This document shows, piece after piece, positions 8,349 to 16,741 of a stretch of DNA of 64,000 bases. The position numbers were made by a program, and so were the translations under genes. Under the pieces are notes generated by a model that had not been told where the DNA came from, did no database searches, and was given only the letters and a program-made list of their open reading frames with translations. The stretch is from the NCBI GenBank assembly GCA_963835935.1, contig CAWIHK010000005.1, forward strand, positions 1 to 64,000. Direction: 5' to 3'. The stretch's first letter is position 1, and the number at the start of each line of letters is the position of its first letter. The DNA is from CAWIHK01 sp963835935 (GTDB lineage Bacteria; Bacteroidota; Ignavibacteria; UBA10030; CAVZMI01).

Positions 8349-11021
8349 ATGAAGCCGGTTTTTCATTATCGAAAGGATACCCATTTGGGTCACCGAATTC
8401 TCAATAACTGCATCGCTATTTTCATTTCATTGTTTATTATTTTTCAATCTTTCTTGATTGCAAAAGAAAATGGAAAAGACACATGGCCAATTCCGGCGTG
8501 CGCTTGGTCGCGACCGTTGGGGGATCATCCTATCGGCTCTGTCGGTGTATTAAGTTTTTCCACACTTACTACAAAGAGAGGCATCCCTCTTGGCGGTATT
8601 GGTGCTGGTAACTTTATGTTCAATCTTTGCGGAACATTCGGCCCGTGGGAATTTAAAACAGGACTTCACGAAGAAAAATTTCTATCCCAAGCTGCTTTTC
8701 ATATTTACGAACACATACCCGGAAAAACTCCCGTTGTTAAAACTCTTGCTACTGACGACGTACTCTCAGGCTGGAATAAACTCCAGCAAGATTCAGGTGT
8801 CTACTACGCTCTCTATCCGAAAGCATGGTTTACGTATTCGGGTACGACAGCTGATGTCTCACTCAAACAATTCACCCCCATCATTCCTCATAACTACAGG
8901 CAGTCGAGTTATCCTGTAGGAATATTTCAATTCAAATTATCAAATCCCACTTCTGATACTATTGCTGTCGCCGTCATGTTCACATATCCCAATGCCGCTT
9001 ATGGAGATGATAAGCGAACCGGGTTCACAAATAGAACAATTCAAGAAGATGGAATTACAGGTGTAGTTATGGCTGCTTCGAGCCCGGACAATCAAACGAC
9101 AACTCAAAATACAGAGTGGTGCATTGCTGCTCAAGAACCAGCGGGATCACACGTTACATTTTGTTCATCGTGGAATGGGGATGGGAACGGTCAGGATATT
9201 TATGACGACTTCAGTAAAAATGGTATGTTGTGTGACAGCGCCATCGATAGCTCTTTCACAGCGTCTGCAATCGCTGTGAAAATTACGCTTGCACCCGGAA
9301 GCGCCACTGTTGTGCCCTTCGTTTTGTCGTGGGATTTTCCTAGAGTAAAATTCGTATCGGGCACTGAATGGTATAGACGTTACACCGAGTATTTTGGATT
9401 CACCGGGGACCATTCATTTCAGATAGCAAAGGAAGCATTATTGAATATGAATAATTGGGAAACATCGGTTGATAAATGGCAACAACTGATTATCGATGAG
9501 CCTTCTTATCCGGAATGGTTAAAACAAGGCGCATTGAATGAATTATATTTCGATACATTTGGAGGAGTTTTTTGGGAGAATGGATGCATTACGAAACCAG
9601 CCGAGTCGTCGTTTGGAACCTTACCGCCGATCGACCATAAATATTTTTGTATGGATTTCGGCAACTGCGAACTTTTGGATAGTCGGCATTACGAAGCTCG
9701 GCATCTTCTAGAACTCTGGCCGGAAATCGAACGTGACGTGCTCAAATGGTATGCTGATGATATAAACAACAATCCCGCTGGAAACACACCACATGACGAA
9801 GGTGATCCTTATTTTGGCGACCCTTTCTTTTCTTCGAGCAGTGGTTTTAACGATTTTCAGGATAACCCGAGCAAATTTATTCAAGAGGTATATGCCTACT
9901 ATCATAAAACACACGATGAAACTTTTTTAGATTTCGTCTGGCCGGCTTGTTTAAGAACATATAATTATTTAAAAACACTGGATAGAAATCACGATGGAAT
10001 TCCGGATTGTGGCGAAAGTACATACCATGCATGGAATTTCATCGGCGATAACATGTTGAGCGGAGGGCTCTATATCGGAGCTTTAGAAGCAATGGAACAA
10101 ATTGCTTTGGAAAAAAGAGATACTTCATTTTCAAAAAATATGCATCAAAGTTATATAAATACGAGAAGAGTAATAGATAGTTTACTTTGGCTGCCGCAAT
10201 TACAATACTATAGAGTCGATGTGGGATCGAATACAATGCTCGCAGATGGACTTAATGGTGATCGATATTGTGAGACAACAGGATTGGATCCGATTCTACC
10301 GGTCGATCAAATAGTGTCGCATCTCAATAATGTTTATGACCTATGCGTCAAGCCGCTGAAAGATTACAATGGCGATGGTGAAGGTGATCTGGGAGTAGCG
10401 AATGCAGCGAATGTGGATCCTAATGTTGGTGGAGGTGGTTTGACTAAAGAAGTGTGGGCCGGCGTCAGCTATTTTATCGCTGCAATGATGTATCATTATG
10501 GAGTACAAACCAACAATTCTCAGTTGAAAGATAATGCCTTAAAATCGGCTTACGGAACATACTACCAAACGTGGCTTAATAACGAAACTGCATACTTCTT
10601 CGACACTCCTTTGGGTTGGGGAATCCATGATCCGGCCACACTAATCTATAAGTTTCAGTGTCAACCGTCCCGAGCGATATGGGAATTGTTGTTGGAAATA
10701 AAAAATCCGTTCGATACACTGACTTCAATAGCCCAGATTCCAACATCTAAAACGCCGAACCGATACACACTCTATCAAAATTATCCAAACCCATTCAATC
10801 CATCGACGCAGATATCGTTTAATCTTCCGGCGCGAGCGAAGGTGTCTCTCGAAATATTTGATCTGATGGGGCGGAAGGTGCAAACACTCATCTCCGGCGA
10901 TCTACCAGCCGGAAATCATCTACAAGTTTGGAATGCAACTAATTTCCCAAGCGGAGTATATTTCTATAGATTGCGTGCAGGAGCTTTTTCGGAAACTAAA
11001 AAACTCATTCTGACGAAATAA
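8349..11021 (+). CDS. GH116-like (GBA2/DUF608) secreted glycoside hydrolase with sorting domain
   Basis: The protein has 890 residues. A hydrophobic segment at about 20-38 acts as signal peptide. The GBA2-type N-terminal domain begins with RGIPLGGIGAGNF, and an (alpha/alpha)6 DUF608-type catalytic domain covers about 390-780, with YNYLKTLDRNHDGIPD and GGLYIGALEAME. The last 85 residues are a sorting domain (NYPNPFNPSTQISF, ending KKLILTK). Family members are beta-glucosidases, beta-xylosidases or glucosylceramidases. The usual T-Y-D-x-W motif near the acid/base region reads T-Y-H-A-W here (residues 558-562), so specificity or activity may differ. ATG 8349 gives a somewhat long N-terminal region before the hydrophobic segment. 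The gene follows the propeller genes in the same direction. Confidence 0.85.
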   Translation: MKPVFHYRKDTHLGHRILNNCIAIFISLFIIFQSFLIAKENGKDTWPIPACAWSRPLGDHPIGSVGVLSFSTLTTKRGIPLGGIGAGNFMFNLCGTFGPWEFKTGLHEEKFLSQAAFHIYEHIPGKTPVVKTLATDDVLSGWNKLQQDSGVYYALYPKAWFTYSGTTADVSLKQFTPIIPHNYRQSSYPVGIFQFKLSNPTSDTIAVAVMFTYPNAAYGDDKRTGFTNRTIQEDGITGVVMAASSPDNQTTTQNTEWCIAAQEPAGSHVTFCSSWNGDGNGQDIYDDFSKNGMLCDSAIDSSFTASAIAVKITLAPGSATVVPFVLSWDFPRVKFVSGTEWYRRYTEYFGFTGDHSFQIAKEALLNMNNWETSVDKWQQLIIDEPSYPEWLKQGALNELYFDTFGGVFWENGCITKPAESSFGTLPPIDHKYFCMDFGNCELLDSRHYEARHLLELWPEIERDVLKWYADDINNNPAGNTPHDEGDPYFGDPFFSSSSGFNDFQDNPSKFIQEVYAYYHKTHDETFLDFVWPACLRTYNYLKTLDRNHDGIPDCGESTYHAWNFIGDNMLSGGLYIGALEAMEQIALEKRDTSFSKNMHQSYINTRRVIDSLLWLPQLQYYRVDVGSNTMLADGLNGDRYCETTGLDPILPVDQIVSHLNNVYDLCVKPLKDYNGDGEGDLGVANAANVDPNVGGGGLTKEVWAGVSYFIAAMMYHYGVQTNNSQLKDNALKSAYGTYYQTWLNNETAYFFDTPLGWGIHDPATLIYKFQCQPSRAIWELLLEIKNPFDTLTSIAQIPTSKTPNRYTLYQNYPNPFNPSTQISFNLPARAKVSLEIFDLMGRKVQTLISGDLPAGNHLQVWNATNFPSGVYFYRLRAGAFSETKKLILTK

Positions 11022-11087
11022 TGATTCCCTATACAAATTATTTTGCATCACAACGTCTTATTCCAGAATGAGAATATCCGGCATCGA

Positions 11088-11115
11088 GCAGAAGCAATAA
11101 GACCTTTACTTCTGC
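11088..11115 (+). terminator. Possible weak terminator after the GH116-like gene
   Basis: GCAGAAG (11088-11094) pairs with CTTCTGC (11109-11115) around a 14-nt loop, followed by CGTGTTTTC. The short T stretch makes this a weak candidate. Confidence 0.3.
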
Positions 11116-11252
11116 CGTGTTTTCACAAAGCAATACTCATATCAACATCTCATTTTTTATAACGGAATTTAAACCTATTTTTATTAAATTATAATGTTTC
11201 TTTATCTATTGGTCGTGCAAGATATCATTCATTTTAATATCACGGAGCGTAA

Positions 11253-11528
11253 ATGAAACACAATTCGTATTTCGACGGCAAAGTACAAAGTCTTGGATTA
11301 ACGACTGAAGAAGGACCCGCAACCGTGGGAGTTATTGCACCCGGCAAATATAATTTTTCTACCGGAACAGAAGAAAAAATGGTTGTCATAGCCGGCATTT
11401 TAAAAGCAAAACTTCCGGGTAAAGATTGGCAATCGTTTGGAAAGAACGAAATGTTCATTGTGCCGGAAAAAAGTTCGTTCGATGTTGAAGCAAGCGGTGA
11501 TGTGGCATATATATGTTTCTACAAGTAA
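11253..11528 (+). CDS. ppnP: Pyrimidine/purine nucleoside phosphorylase PpnP
   Basis: The protein has 91 residues, the full length of the PpnP (YaiE, DUF1255) single-domain cupin family. Typical features are the N-terminal YFDGKVQS, the central TVGVIAPGKYNFSTG and the C-terminal F.VEASGDVAYICFY. The family phosphorolyses several nucleosides to base and ribose 1-phosphate in the cytoplasm. The start ATG 11253 lies just after CACGGAGCG, an adequate ribosome-binding site. The broken lipocalin-like gene begins 13 bp downstream, so the two probably share a transcript. Confidence 0.9.
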   Translation: MKHNSYFDGKVQSLGLTTEEGPATVGVIAPGKYNFSTGTEEKMVVIAGILKAKLPGKDWQSFGKNEMFIVPEKSSFDVEASGDVAYICFYK

Positions 11529-11541
11529 ATCGAGATATTCA

Positions 11542-11964
11542 ATGAATAATAATTCAATTGCCGGAACCTGTAAACTGCAGTTGTATGAATTCAAAGCAGC
11601 AGATGGAACTTCTTTTTTCCCTTACGGAAAAGATGCAAAAGGTATTTTGATTTATGATGAGGGCGGCTACATGTCGGGAATGATTTCTAAAAAAGACAGG
11701 GACCGACTCTCATCAGAAAATATCAGCGATCTGACCGATAAAGATAGGATAAAAATCTCCGATGGTTTCATCAGTTATTCTGGAAAGTACGAGATACTAC
11801 CGAACCGGATCGTTCATCACGTAGAGATGAGTTTCTTCCAGAATTGGGTTGGAAAAGAGATAGATTGATTCTACAAATTTGAAGGTGATTATCTAAAGCT
11901 AACACATACATCGAAATTCAGAGGAAAAGAATTCACCGGCCACCTGACCTGGAAGAGAGTATGA
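11542..11964 (+). pseudogene. Lipocalin-like domain protein interrupted by an in-frame TGA
   Basis: From ATG 11542 the frame encodes a protein of the lipocalin-like (Lipocalin_5) type: it begins SIAGTCKLQLYEF, has the central GILIYDEGGYMSGMI and continues with SFFQNWVGKEID. It then meets TGA at 11866-11868. In the same frame translation goes on with FYKFEGDYLKL and ends GHLTWKRV before TGA 11962-11964, which is exactly the usual C-terminus of the family. A single C-to-T change (CGA to TGA) would explain the stop. The upstream in-frame ATG at 11437 lies inside ppnP and is unlikely to be used. Readthrough is possible but nothing supports it; a recent nonsense mutation or a consensus error is more likely. 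The family's function is poorly defined. Confidence 0.8.
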
Positions 11965-12117
11965 TTGATATTCCTCGACGTACGGTTTATAAAAAATTCT
12001 AAATATGAGAGAATGCCGCATTGGTTATAGTATTAATCGGCATCTCTATCTTGAAATTTTCTGGGACAAAAGTTGGTAAAATAAAAGCATGAATTAATAA
12101 TTGAGGAAGTAGAAATA

Positions 12118-12555
12118 ATGGAGTTGGTTATCCGCCCTTGTGTCGATGAGGACTTCGGTTCGATTTATGAACTTTTAAAGCAATTGTGGCCTGCGATGAA
12201 ACTCGATTTTAAACAACTTCAGAATGTGTTTCGGATCGGAATTACTTCGGACAAACAAAAATTCATCGTTGGAATACTTGATAAAAAGATTGTGGGATTT
12301 TGTTCCCTCACAATCAAAAATAATTTCTGGCAAGCAGGAAGCCTGGCACACATCGACGAACTCATTGTCGATGAGAAATATCGCGGAAAGGGAATCGGAA
12401 ACAAACTTATGGAAAAGATTACGGAGATCGCGGCCGAGAATAAATGCAAAAGAATAGAACTCGATTCCGCATTCCACCGGGAAGACGCGCATCGATTTTA
12501 TGAAAAGCTCGGATTCGAAAACAGAGCTTATCTTTTTTCTAAGAAACTTGTCTAG
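12118..12555 (+). CDS. GNAT-family N-acetyltransferase
   Basis: The protein has 145 residues and is a single GNAT domain. The acetyl-CoA-binding motif A is clear (VDEKYRGKGIGNKLM, about residues 84-98), followed by the helix ITEIAAENKCKRIEL and the family ending AHRFYEKLGFENRAYLFSK. The substrate is unknown; small amines, amino acids or protein N-termini are typical. ATG 12118 is preceded by GAGGAAG. The next gene begins directly after this stop codon (TAG-ATG), so it is translated from the same message as the LysE-family exporter. Confidence 0.9.
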   Translation: MELVIRPCVDEDFGSIYELLKQLWPAMKLDFKQLQNVFRIGITSDKQKFIVGILDKKIVGFCSLTIKNNFWQAGSLAHIDELIVDEKYRGKGIGNKLMEKITEIAAENKCKRIELDSAFHREDAHRFYEKLGFENRAYLFSKKLV

Positions 12556-13185
12556 ATGCTGAGAGCTAAATTGTTTAAAGTATTTTCGAATGGTTTATCG
12601 ACAGGACTTATTTTGCAAATTGCAATCGGCCCGGTTTTTTTCTTCGCAGCAAATCTGACTTTGCAGAAGACACTGCAGGATGGAATTGCCTGTGTTGCAG
12701 CCGTCGTGCTTGCAGATTATATCTACATTATTTTGGCAATTGTTGGTGTTGGAAAATTACTTGAAAAGAAAAAAATGAAAAATGTGCTCGGATATGGCGG
12801 TTCGCTTATCCTCATCTTGTTCGGCCTGTTTATGATAAATAGTTTTTCGACGGATAGTTCAACAACAGCAAAAATAATCCGGGGCGCAAGCGATTTGCGG
12901 TCCAGTTTTTTATCTGCATTTGCTTTGACCATCTCAAGTCCGTTGACTATCGTGTTTTGGACCGGCATATTCACGGCAAAGTCAATAGAGAATAATTATG
13001 ATCGGAACGAATTATTCATTTTTGGTTTATCCGCCGGTCTATCGACGATATTATTCCTTGGTATTGCCGTAGTTTTATTATCTCTTGTGAAAGCATCTAT
13101 ACCATCGCACTTTGCATGTATATTGAATTCTGGAGTGGGCATTCTCTTGATTGGTTATGGAGTTATCCGTTTTTTAAAATTATGA
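12556..13185 (+). CDS. LysE/RhtB-family amino-acid exporter
   Basis: The protein has 209 residues with about six hydrophobic helices. The N-terminal family signature GLILQIAIGPVFFFAANLTL and the central ISSPLTIVFWTGIF mark the LysE/RhtB superfamily, inner-membrane exporters of amino acids and related metabolites. The start codon abuts the stop of the GNAT gene with no gap, indicating translational coupling. Pairing an acetyltransferase with an exporter suggests handling of a toxic or excess amino compound, but this is inference from neighbourhood. The length is normal for the family. Confidence 0.88.
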   Translation: MLRAKLFKVFSNGLSTGLILQIAIGPVFFFAANLTLQKTLQDGIACVAAVVLADYIYIILAIVGVGKLLEKKKMKNVLGYGGSLILILFGLFMINSFSTDSSTTAKIIRGASDLRSSFLSAFALTISSPLTIVFWTGIFTAKSIENNYDRNELFIFGLSAGLSTILFLGIAVVLLSLVKASIPSHFACILNSGVGILLIGYGVIRFLKL

Positions 13186-13356
13186 AGAGCAATGCGATTA
13201 AATTGGAACATGGAAGAATGTCTTCATGAAAGTATCATCGGTATCCGAAAACATTTTGTGATTTGCATTTCCATTATTTTGTAGGTATTATTTTTAACAA
13301 TTGCCTTATAGTTTGCGGCAAATCTAAAGTTAATTTCAGATTCTTTCGAGGAAACG

Positions 13357-14151
13357 ATGGCAACTCCATATATCATGTACCATCCGTTGAGAGAAGTACA
13401 GGCAACCGATACACACGGCCAGTGTTGGCAAGGCGAGACGGTGAACGACGGCATCGAACTTTGTCGATACCAACTCGTTGAACCATTCTTTCAAAAATAT
13501 CTCCCACGGGAAGGAAAAATTTTGGAAGCCGGCTGTGGTTTGGGCAGATGGGTCATTTACTTGCGCCGGCTCGGTTATGATATTAAAGGCATCGAATTGG
13601 CTGCTGATGCAATCCGCCTTGTCAAAGAATACGATCCCAATATACCAATTACTGCTGGCGATGTACTCCACACGAGTTACCCGGACAAACACTTCGACGC
13701 AGTTATCTCTCTTGGAGTTGTAGAACATTTTCAAGAAGGTCCGCAAAAAGCTTTTCAAGAAATCCGTCGGATATTGAAAAATGACGGTTTATTTTTCGTG
13801 ACCGTACCAATCCAGAATTTTAATCGCCGGCTTATTGCAAATCCGTTAAAAGAGTTGAAGCGCTGGATTAGAAAACGATCAGGCATCGAGTATACCTTCG
13901 AAGAATATAGGTATACAATATCTCAATTCTCGAAATTATTAAACGATGAAGAATTTGAAATCATAGAATGCAGGCCTGATGATTTTCGATCTCCCAAAAA
14001 TATCGGATTATATGTCGATTATCCTTTCCTACGCCATGCAAAAAATAAATGGGAATTAAATACAATCGGCGCTTTGCTATTTAAGTTTCTAAATATCATT
14101 TCACCCTGGGCAGTGGCACCCGGCGCGCTATGGATTTGCAGAAAGAAATAG
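13357..14151 (+). CDS. Class I SAM-dependent methyltransferase
   Basis: The protein has 264 residues. Motif I (ILEAGCGLGRWV, from about residue 55) and the following acidic IKGIEL bind S-adenosylmethionine; HFDAVISLGVVEHF is motif IV, and the post-motif LKNDGLFFVTVPI completes a Methyltransf_11/23-type fold. The C-terminal half carries YRYTISQFSKLLNDEEFEI and a hydrophobic ending (NIISPWAVAPGALWICRK). The substrate is unknown; lipids, sugars or small metabolites are typical. ATG 13357 follows CGAGGAAACG, a good ribosome-binding site. The gene is probably a single-gene unit, as 171 bp separate it from the LysE-type gene. Confidence 0.87.
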   Translation: MATPYIMYHPLREVQATDTHGQCWQGETVNDGIELCRYQLVEPFFQKYLPREGKILEAGCGLGRWVIYLRRLGYDIKGIELAADAIRLVKEYDPNIPITAGDVLHTSYPDKHFDAVISLGVVEHFQEGPQKAFQEIRRILKNDGLFFVTVPIQNFNRRLIANPLKELKRWIRKRSGIEYTFEEYRYTISQFSKLLNDEEFEIIECRPDDFRSPKNIGLYVDYPFLRHAKNKWELNTIGALLFKFLNIISPWAVAPGALWICRKK

Positions 14152-14192
14152 AGTTTTACACAATCGCTTAATAATTCCTGCAGGATAATCTT

Positions 14193-14576
14193 ATGTTTAT
14201 CAATCATATTGCTTTATGGGCTGAAGACATTGAGTTATTAAAAGACTTTTACACGAAATATTTTCAATGCACTGCAAATAATAAATATCGAAACGAATTA
14301 AAATCGTTTGAATCATATTTTATTTCTTTCGGATCAGGAGCCAGATTGGAAATTATGAAAACTCCAGACGTTCGAAAAATAAATGATGTGGACGTGAGAA
14401 CGAGTTTCGCGCATCTTGCTTTATCTGTCGGTTCGAAAGAATTAGTAATTGAAAGAACAAATCGATTGAAAGACGACGGATTCATAATAAAATCTGAACC
14501 ACGTTTAACCGGTGACGGATATTTTGAAAGCATAGTTTTAGATCCGGAAGGAAATGAAATAGAAATAACAATATAA
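14193..14576 (+). CDS. VOC-superfamily (glyoxalase/dioxygenase-fold) protein
   Basis: The protein has 127 residues with two beta-alpha-beta-beta-beta modules. It begins with the typical FINHIALWAEDIELLKDFY and ends with the metal-site and substrate-side strand SIVLDPEGNEIEIT. His5 and the glutamate in GNEIEI are plausible metal ligands. VOC proteins include glyoxalase I, dioxygenases and antibiotic-binding proteins; nothing in the sequence picks one. The start is preceded by CAGGATAATCTT. The PfkB kinase gene starts 21 bp after it in the same direction. Confidence 0.88.
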   Translation: MFINHIALWAEDIELLKDFYTKYFQCTANNKYRNELKSFESYFISFGSGARLEIMKTPDVRKINDVDVRTSFAHLALSVGSKELVIERTNRLKDDGFIIKSEPRLTGDGYFESIVLDPEGNEIEITI

Positions 14577-14597
14577 CACCTAATAAAGGAATTGGTT

Positions 14598-15500
14598 ATG
14601 CACGATGTTTATCTTTATGGTATGATCTCCGCAAGCACAGTTCATATTCTTGACAAGGATTTTCTTTTCCCAAAATCAAATGAATATGCAGAAATAAGCA
14701 ACACGCTCCCGTCCATCGGCGGTGAAGCGGCTAATTCCGGCATCATGTTGTCGAAGCTGGGAAAAACGACGAAACTTGACGGCAACTGGCTGAACGAGAA
14801 GAACTCGGAAATGATCTTTGCTCTTTTAAAACCCTATGGAATAGATCTTACTCGATTGACGTTTCGGAAAAAATACGGTACCGAGGAAGTTGTCATCACC
14901 GACAAAAACTCCCGCACAGTCTTCGGAAATTATGCAGCGTTCCATCGTGGTGAAAAACAATGGAACGATCCGGAGGAAGAAGATATTCGAAATGCATCGA
15001 TGGTTTCGCTCGATCCGTATTTCAAACAAGAATCGCTGACCGTCGCAAAACTCTGTGTGAAGCATAAAAAACCTTATGTCACAATCGATTGCAAGTATGA
15101 TGATTTCATCGCTCGACATGCAGAAGCGGTAATCATCTCACACGAGTTGCGAAACCAGGCCTACCCTGATGCCGATATGAATTTCATCTTACAAAAATAT
15201 TTAGAATCATGCAATGGCTTAATTATTTTCACTTTCGGAGATGATGAGTTATGGTATGCCCGGCCGGGCCGGGAGATTCACAAATTCGAACCATATAAAA
15301 TCACACCTATCGATACAACCGGCGCCGGCGATTCATTCCGCGCTGGAATTATTTATGGACTTCTTAATTCGTGGGACGATCTCAAAACAATTGAATTCGC
15401 TTCGGCGGTCGCGTCGTGCGTGTGTCTCACAATTCCACATACGCTGAATGCACCCGGATTGGATGGTGTACGGGCGTTCATGGGAAAACATAAACGTTGA
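14598..15500 (+). CDS. PfkB-family carbohydrate/nucleoside kinase
   Basis: The protein has 300 residues from ATG 14598, chosen because AAAGGA lies seven bases upstream; the TTG at 14592 is less likely. The N-terminal glycine pair region LPSIGGEAANSGIMLSKLG and the C-terminal anion hole with the catalytic Asp, PIDTTGAGDSFRAG, are the two PfkB signatures. Family members phosphorylate ribose, fructose, 2-keto-3-deoxygluconate, adenosine and similar substrates with ATP in the cytoplasm. The substrate is not evident. The gene lies convergent to the restriction-modification module, with 62 bp between the ends. Confidence 0.9.
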   Translation: MHDVYLYGMISASTVHILDKDFLFPKSNEYAEISNTLPSIGGEAANSGIMLSKLGKTTKLDGNWLNEKNSEMIFALLKPYGIDLTRLTFRKKYGTEEVVITDKNSRTVFGNYAAFHRGEKQWNDPEEEDIRNASMVSLDPYFKQESLTVAKLCVKHKKPYVTIDCKYDDFIARHAEAVIISHELRNQAYPDADMNFILQKYLESCNGLIIFTFGDDELWYARPGREIHKFEPYKITPIDTTGAGDSFRAGIIYGLLNSWDDLKTIEFASAVASCVCLTIPHTLNAPGLDGVRAFMGKHKR

Positions 15501-15562
15501 TACAGTCAAAGACGTGAAGACATCCTCATAGGAAAAAAATCCTTTACAAAAATAGTAAACCT

Positions 15563-16414
15563 TTAAACTTTGTTCTTTGATAATTGGATTGTCCATTCTT
15601 TGACTAGTTGAGGAATTCGCTCGACGACTTCTTCTCCAAAAAGAGCTTCGGTTAGTAAACCCATGTGAAGCATATCGCAAATACGACATAAATATGATCG
15701 CCCCAACGTCCACCAGGTATAATAGTCGTCAACCATAAGATAATGATTTACTTTAAGATTTAAAGAATTTCTTAGCTCGTAAAGCTCATAACCGTCGAGA
15801 AGAGTTTCATATACTCCATCGGCAACTCGACTACCAAATGTAGTCGTATAATAATATTCTTTGATTTCCCAGATAGCAATTGGATTGACAACATTTGGAA
15901 AAGCACCATCGATTCTTCTAGATAAACTCCTTATTGGAAAATTGCCTTCAGTAAAGGCTGTCAATTCTTTTGGATCGTAATCGCAGGGAGAGCCGCCTGA
16001 ATTTGCTTCGATCAACATATTAATTATACCAGTAAAAAACGCATAGGATTTTTTTGAACCTGTTTGTTTATTCATCGGCAATGGACAAGATGGTTTCAGC
16101 TCTTTCTTTAATTTATAAAAAAACTTCCGGGCTTTCTTCTTGTCCATTAACAGTAGCTTAACATTATGGTCGAGAAATGAGGCTCGATGTTGAAAGTATT
16201 GAATGAGCAAAGTACCAAAGGGAGTCGGGATATTGTTTACAACAATCTTACTGGAGTCAAGACGAATATCGGCATACATCTGTTGAATTTCATGAAAAGT
16301 CGGAACCTTAATCTTCGATGTTTTCCTTTCTGTATAGCCGATTTTTTGACTGATGAGTTTAACATTTGCCCAGAATTCAAGTGGTTGATTAAGGAATTTA
16401 CTTTCGGCTTTCAT
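15563..16414 (-). CDS. Putative type II restriction endonuclease (PD-(D/E)XK)
   Basis: The protein has 283 residues and I do not recognise its exact family. A PD-(D/E)XK nuclease core is visible: Asp169 in RRIDGAF, then Glu183-Ile-Lys185 in IAIWEIKEYYY, a strand-turn-strand spacing typical of restriction enzymes. A likely Mg-site glutamate upstream is Glu136 (MLIEAN). The C-terminal half is rich in aromatic residues (DDYYTWWTLGRSYL). The gene starts at ATG 16414, overlapping the last 17 bases of the XRE controller gene, which is the classical controller-then-nuclease layout, and an N6-adenine methyltransferase is divergent. Context makes a restriction enzyme very likely; the recognition site cannot be read from the sequence. 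Confidence 0.75.
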   Translation of the reverse strand: MKAESKFLNQPLEFWANVKLISQKIGYTERKTSKIKVPTFHEIQQMYADIRLDSSKIVVNNIPTPFGTLLIQYFQHRASFLDHNVKLLLMDKKKARKFFYKLKKELKPSCPLPMNKQTGSKKSYAFFTGIINMLIEANSGGSPCDYDPKELTAFTEGNFPIRSLSRRIDGAFPNVVNPIAIWEIKEYYYTTTFGSRVADGVYETLLDGYELYELRNSLNLKVNHYLMVDDYYTWWTLGRSYLCRICDMLHMGLLTEALFGEEVVERIPQLVKEWTIQLSKNKV

Positions 16415-16652
16415 TAATTCTCTTTTCCAGTTCTGTTACAAATTCAATGAGATTAGTATCTAAGTATTGAAGGACGGCTCGGAGCTCGATTAAATCTATT
16501 CTTCGTTCACCACTTTCTATCTTGCTGATAAATGATTGCGGTACTTTTAACATCTGAGCCAGGTCTGATTGACGAATACCTGAAGAACTCCGAAGTTGAT
16601 ATAGCATTTCGAGCAAAATCTTAGATTCTTTTGTATTTAAAGTCTTTTTCAT
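16398..16652 (-). CDS. XRE-family regulator, probable restriction-modification controller (C) protein
   Basis: The protein has 84 residues from the ATG at 16652; an in-frame upstream ATG at 16688 would add twelve residues crossing the operator-like repeats and is less likely. The helix-turn-helix is clear (SDLAQMLKVPQSFISKIESG), followed by a dimerisation helix rich in charged residues. Controller proteins of this size bind C-boxes between the divergent methylase and controller genes. They first activate and then repress their own operon, which delays nuclease synthesis until the DNA is methylated. The reading frame overlaps the nuclease start by 17 bp, coupling the two. A plain XRE repressor is the alternative. 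Confidence 0.8.
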   Translation of the reverse strand: MKKTLNTKESKILLEMLYQLRSSSGIRQSDLAQMLKVPQSFISKIESGERRIDLIELRAVLQYLDTNLIEFVTELEKRINESRK

Positions 16653-16661
16653 ACATATAAA

Positions 16662-16698
16662 GATATATCCGAAAATAGCATATCCCAATTTTGGATAT
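16662..16698. promoter_or_regulatory. Candidate C-box operator between controller and methylase genes
   Basis: The 89-bp divergent spacer holds the inverted pair ATATCC (16680-16685) and GGATAT (16693-16698), a 19-bp near-palindrome. A direct copy of ATATCC sits at 16665-16670, fifteen bases upstream. Paired symmetric half-sites in this position are what a controller protein would bind. The AT-rich stretch at 16705-16720 could carry the methylase promoter. Confidence 0.5.
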
Positions 16699-16741
16699 TA
16701 GCACAGTTTTTATTATATTCAAACACATTTAAGAAGAAAGA

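Noticed and set aside
11866..11868. TGA as a selenocysteine codon
   Set aside because: The family has no Cys or Sec at this place, no SECIS-like hairpin is apparent just after the codon, and CGA to TGA explains it.
15333..15713. 126-codon frame on the minus strand across the PfkB end
   Set aside because: Overlaps two well-supported genes in another frame and has no domain; a shadow frame.
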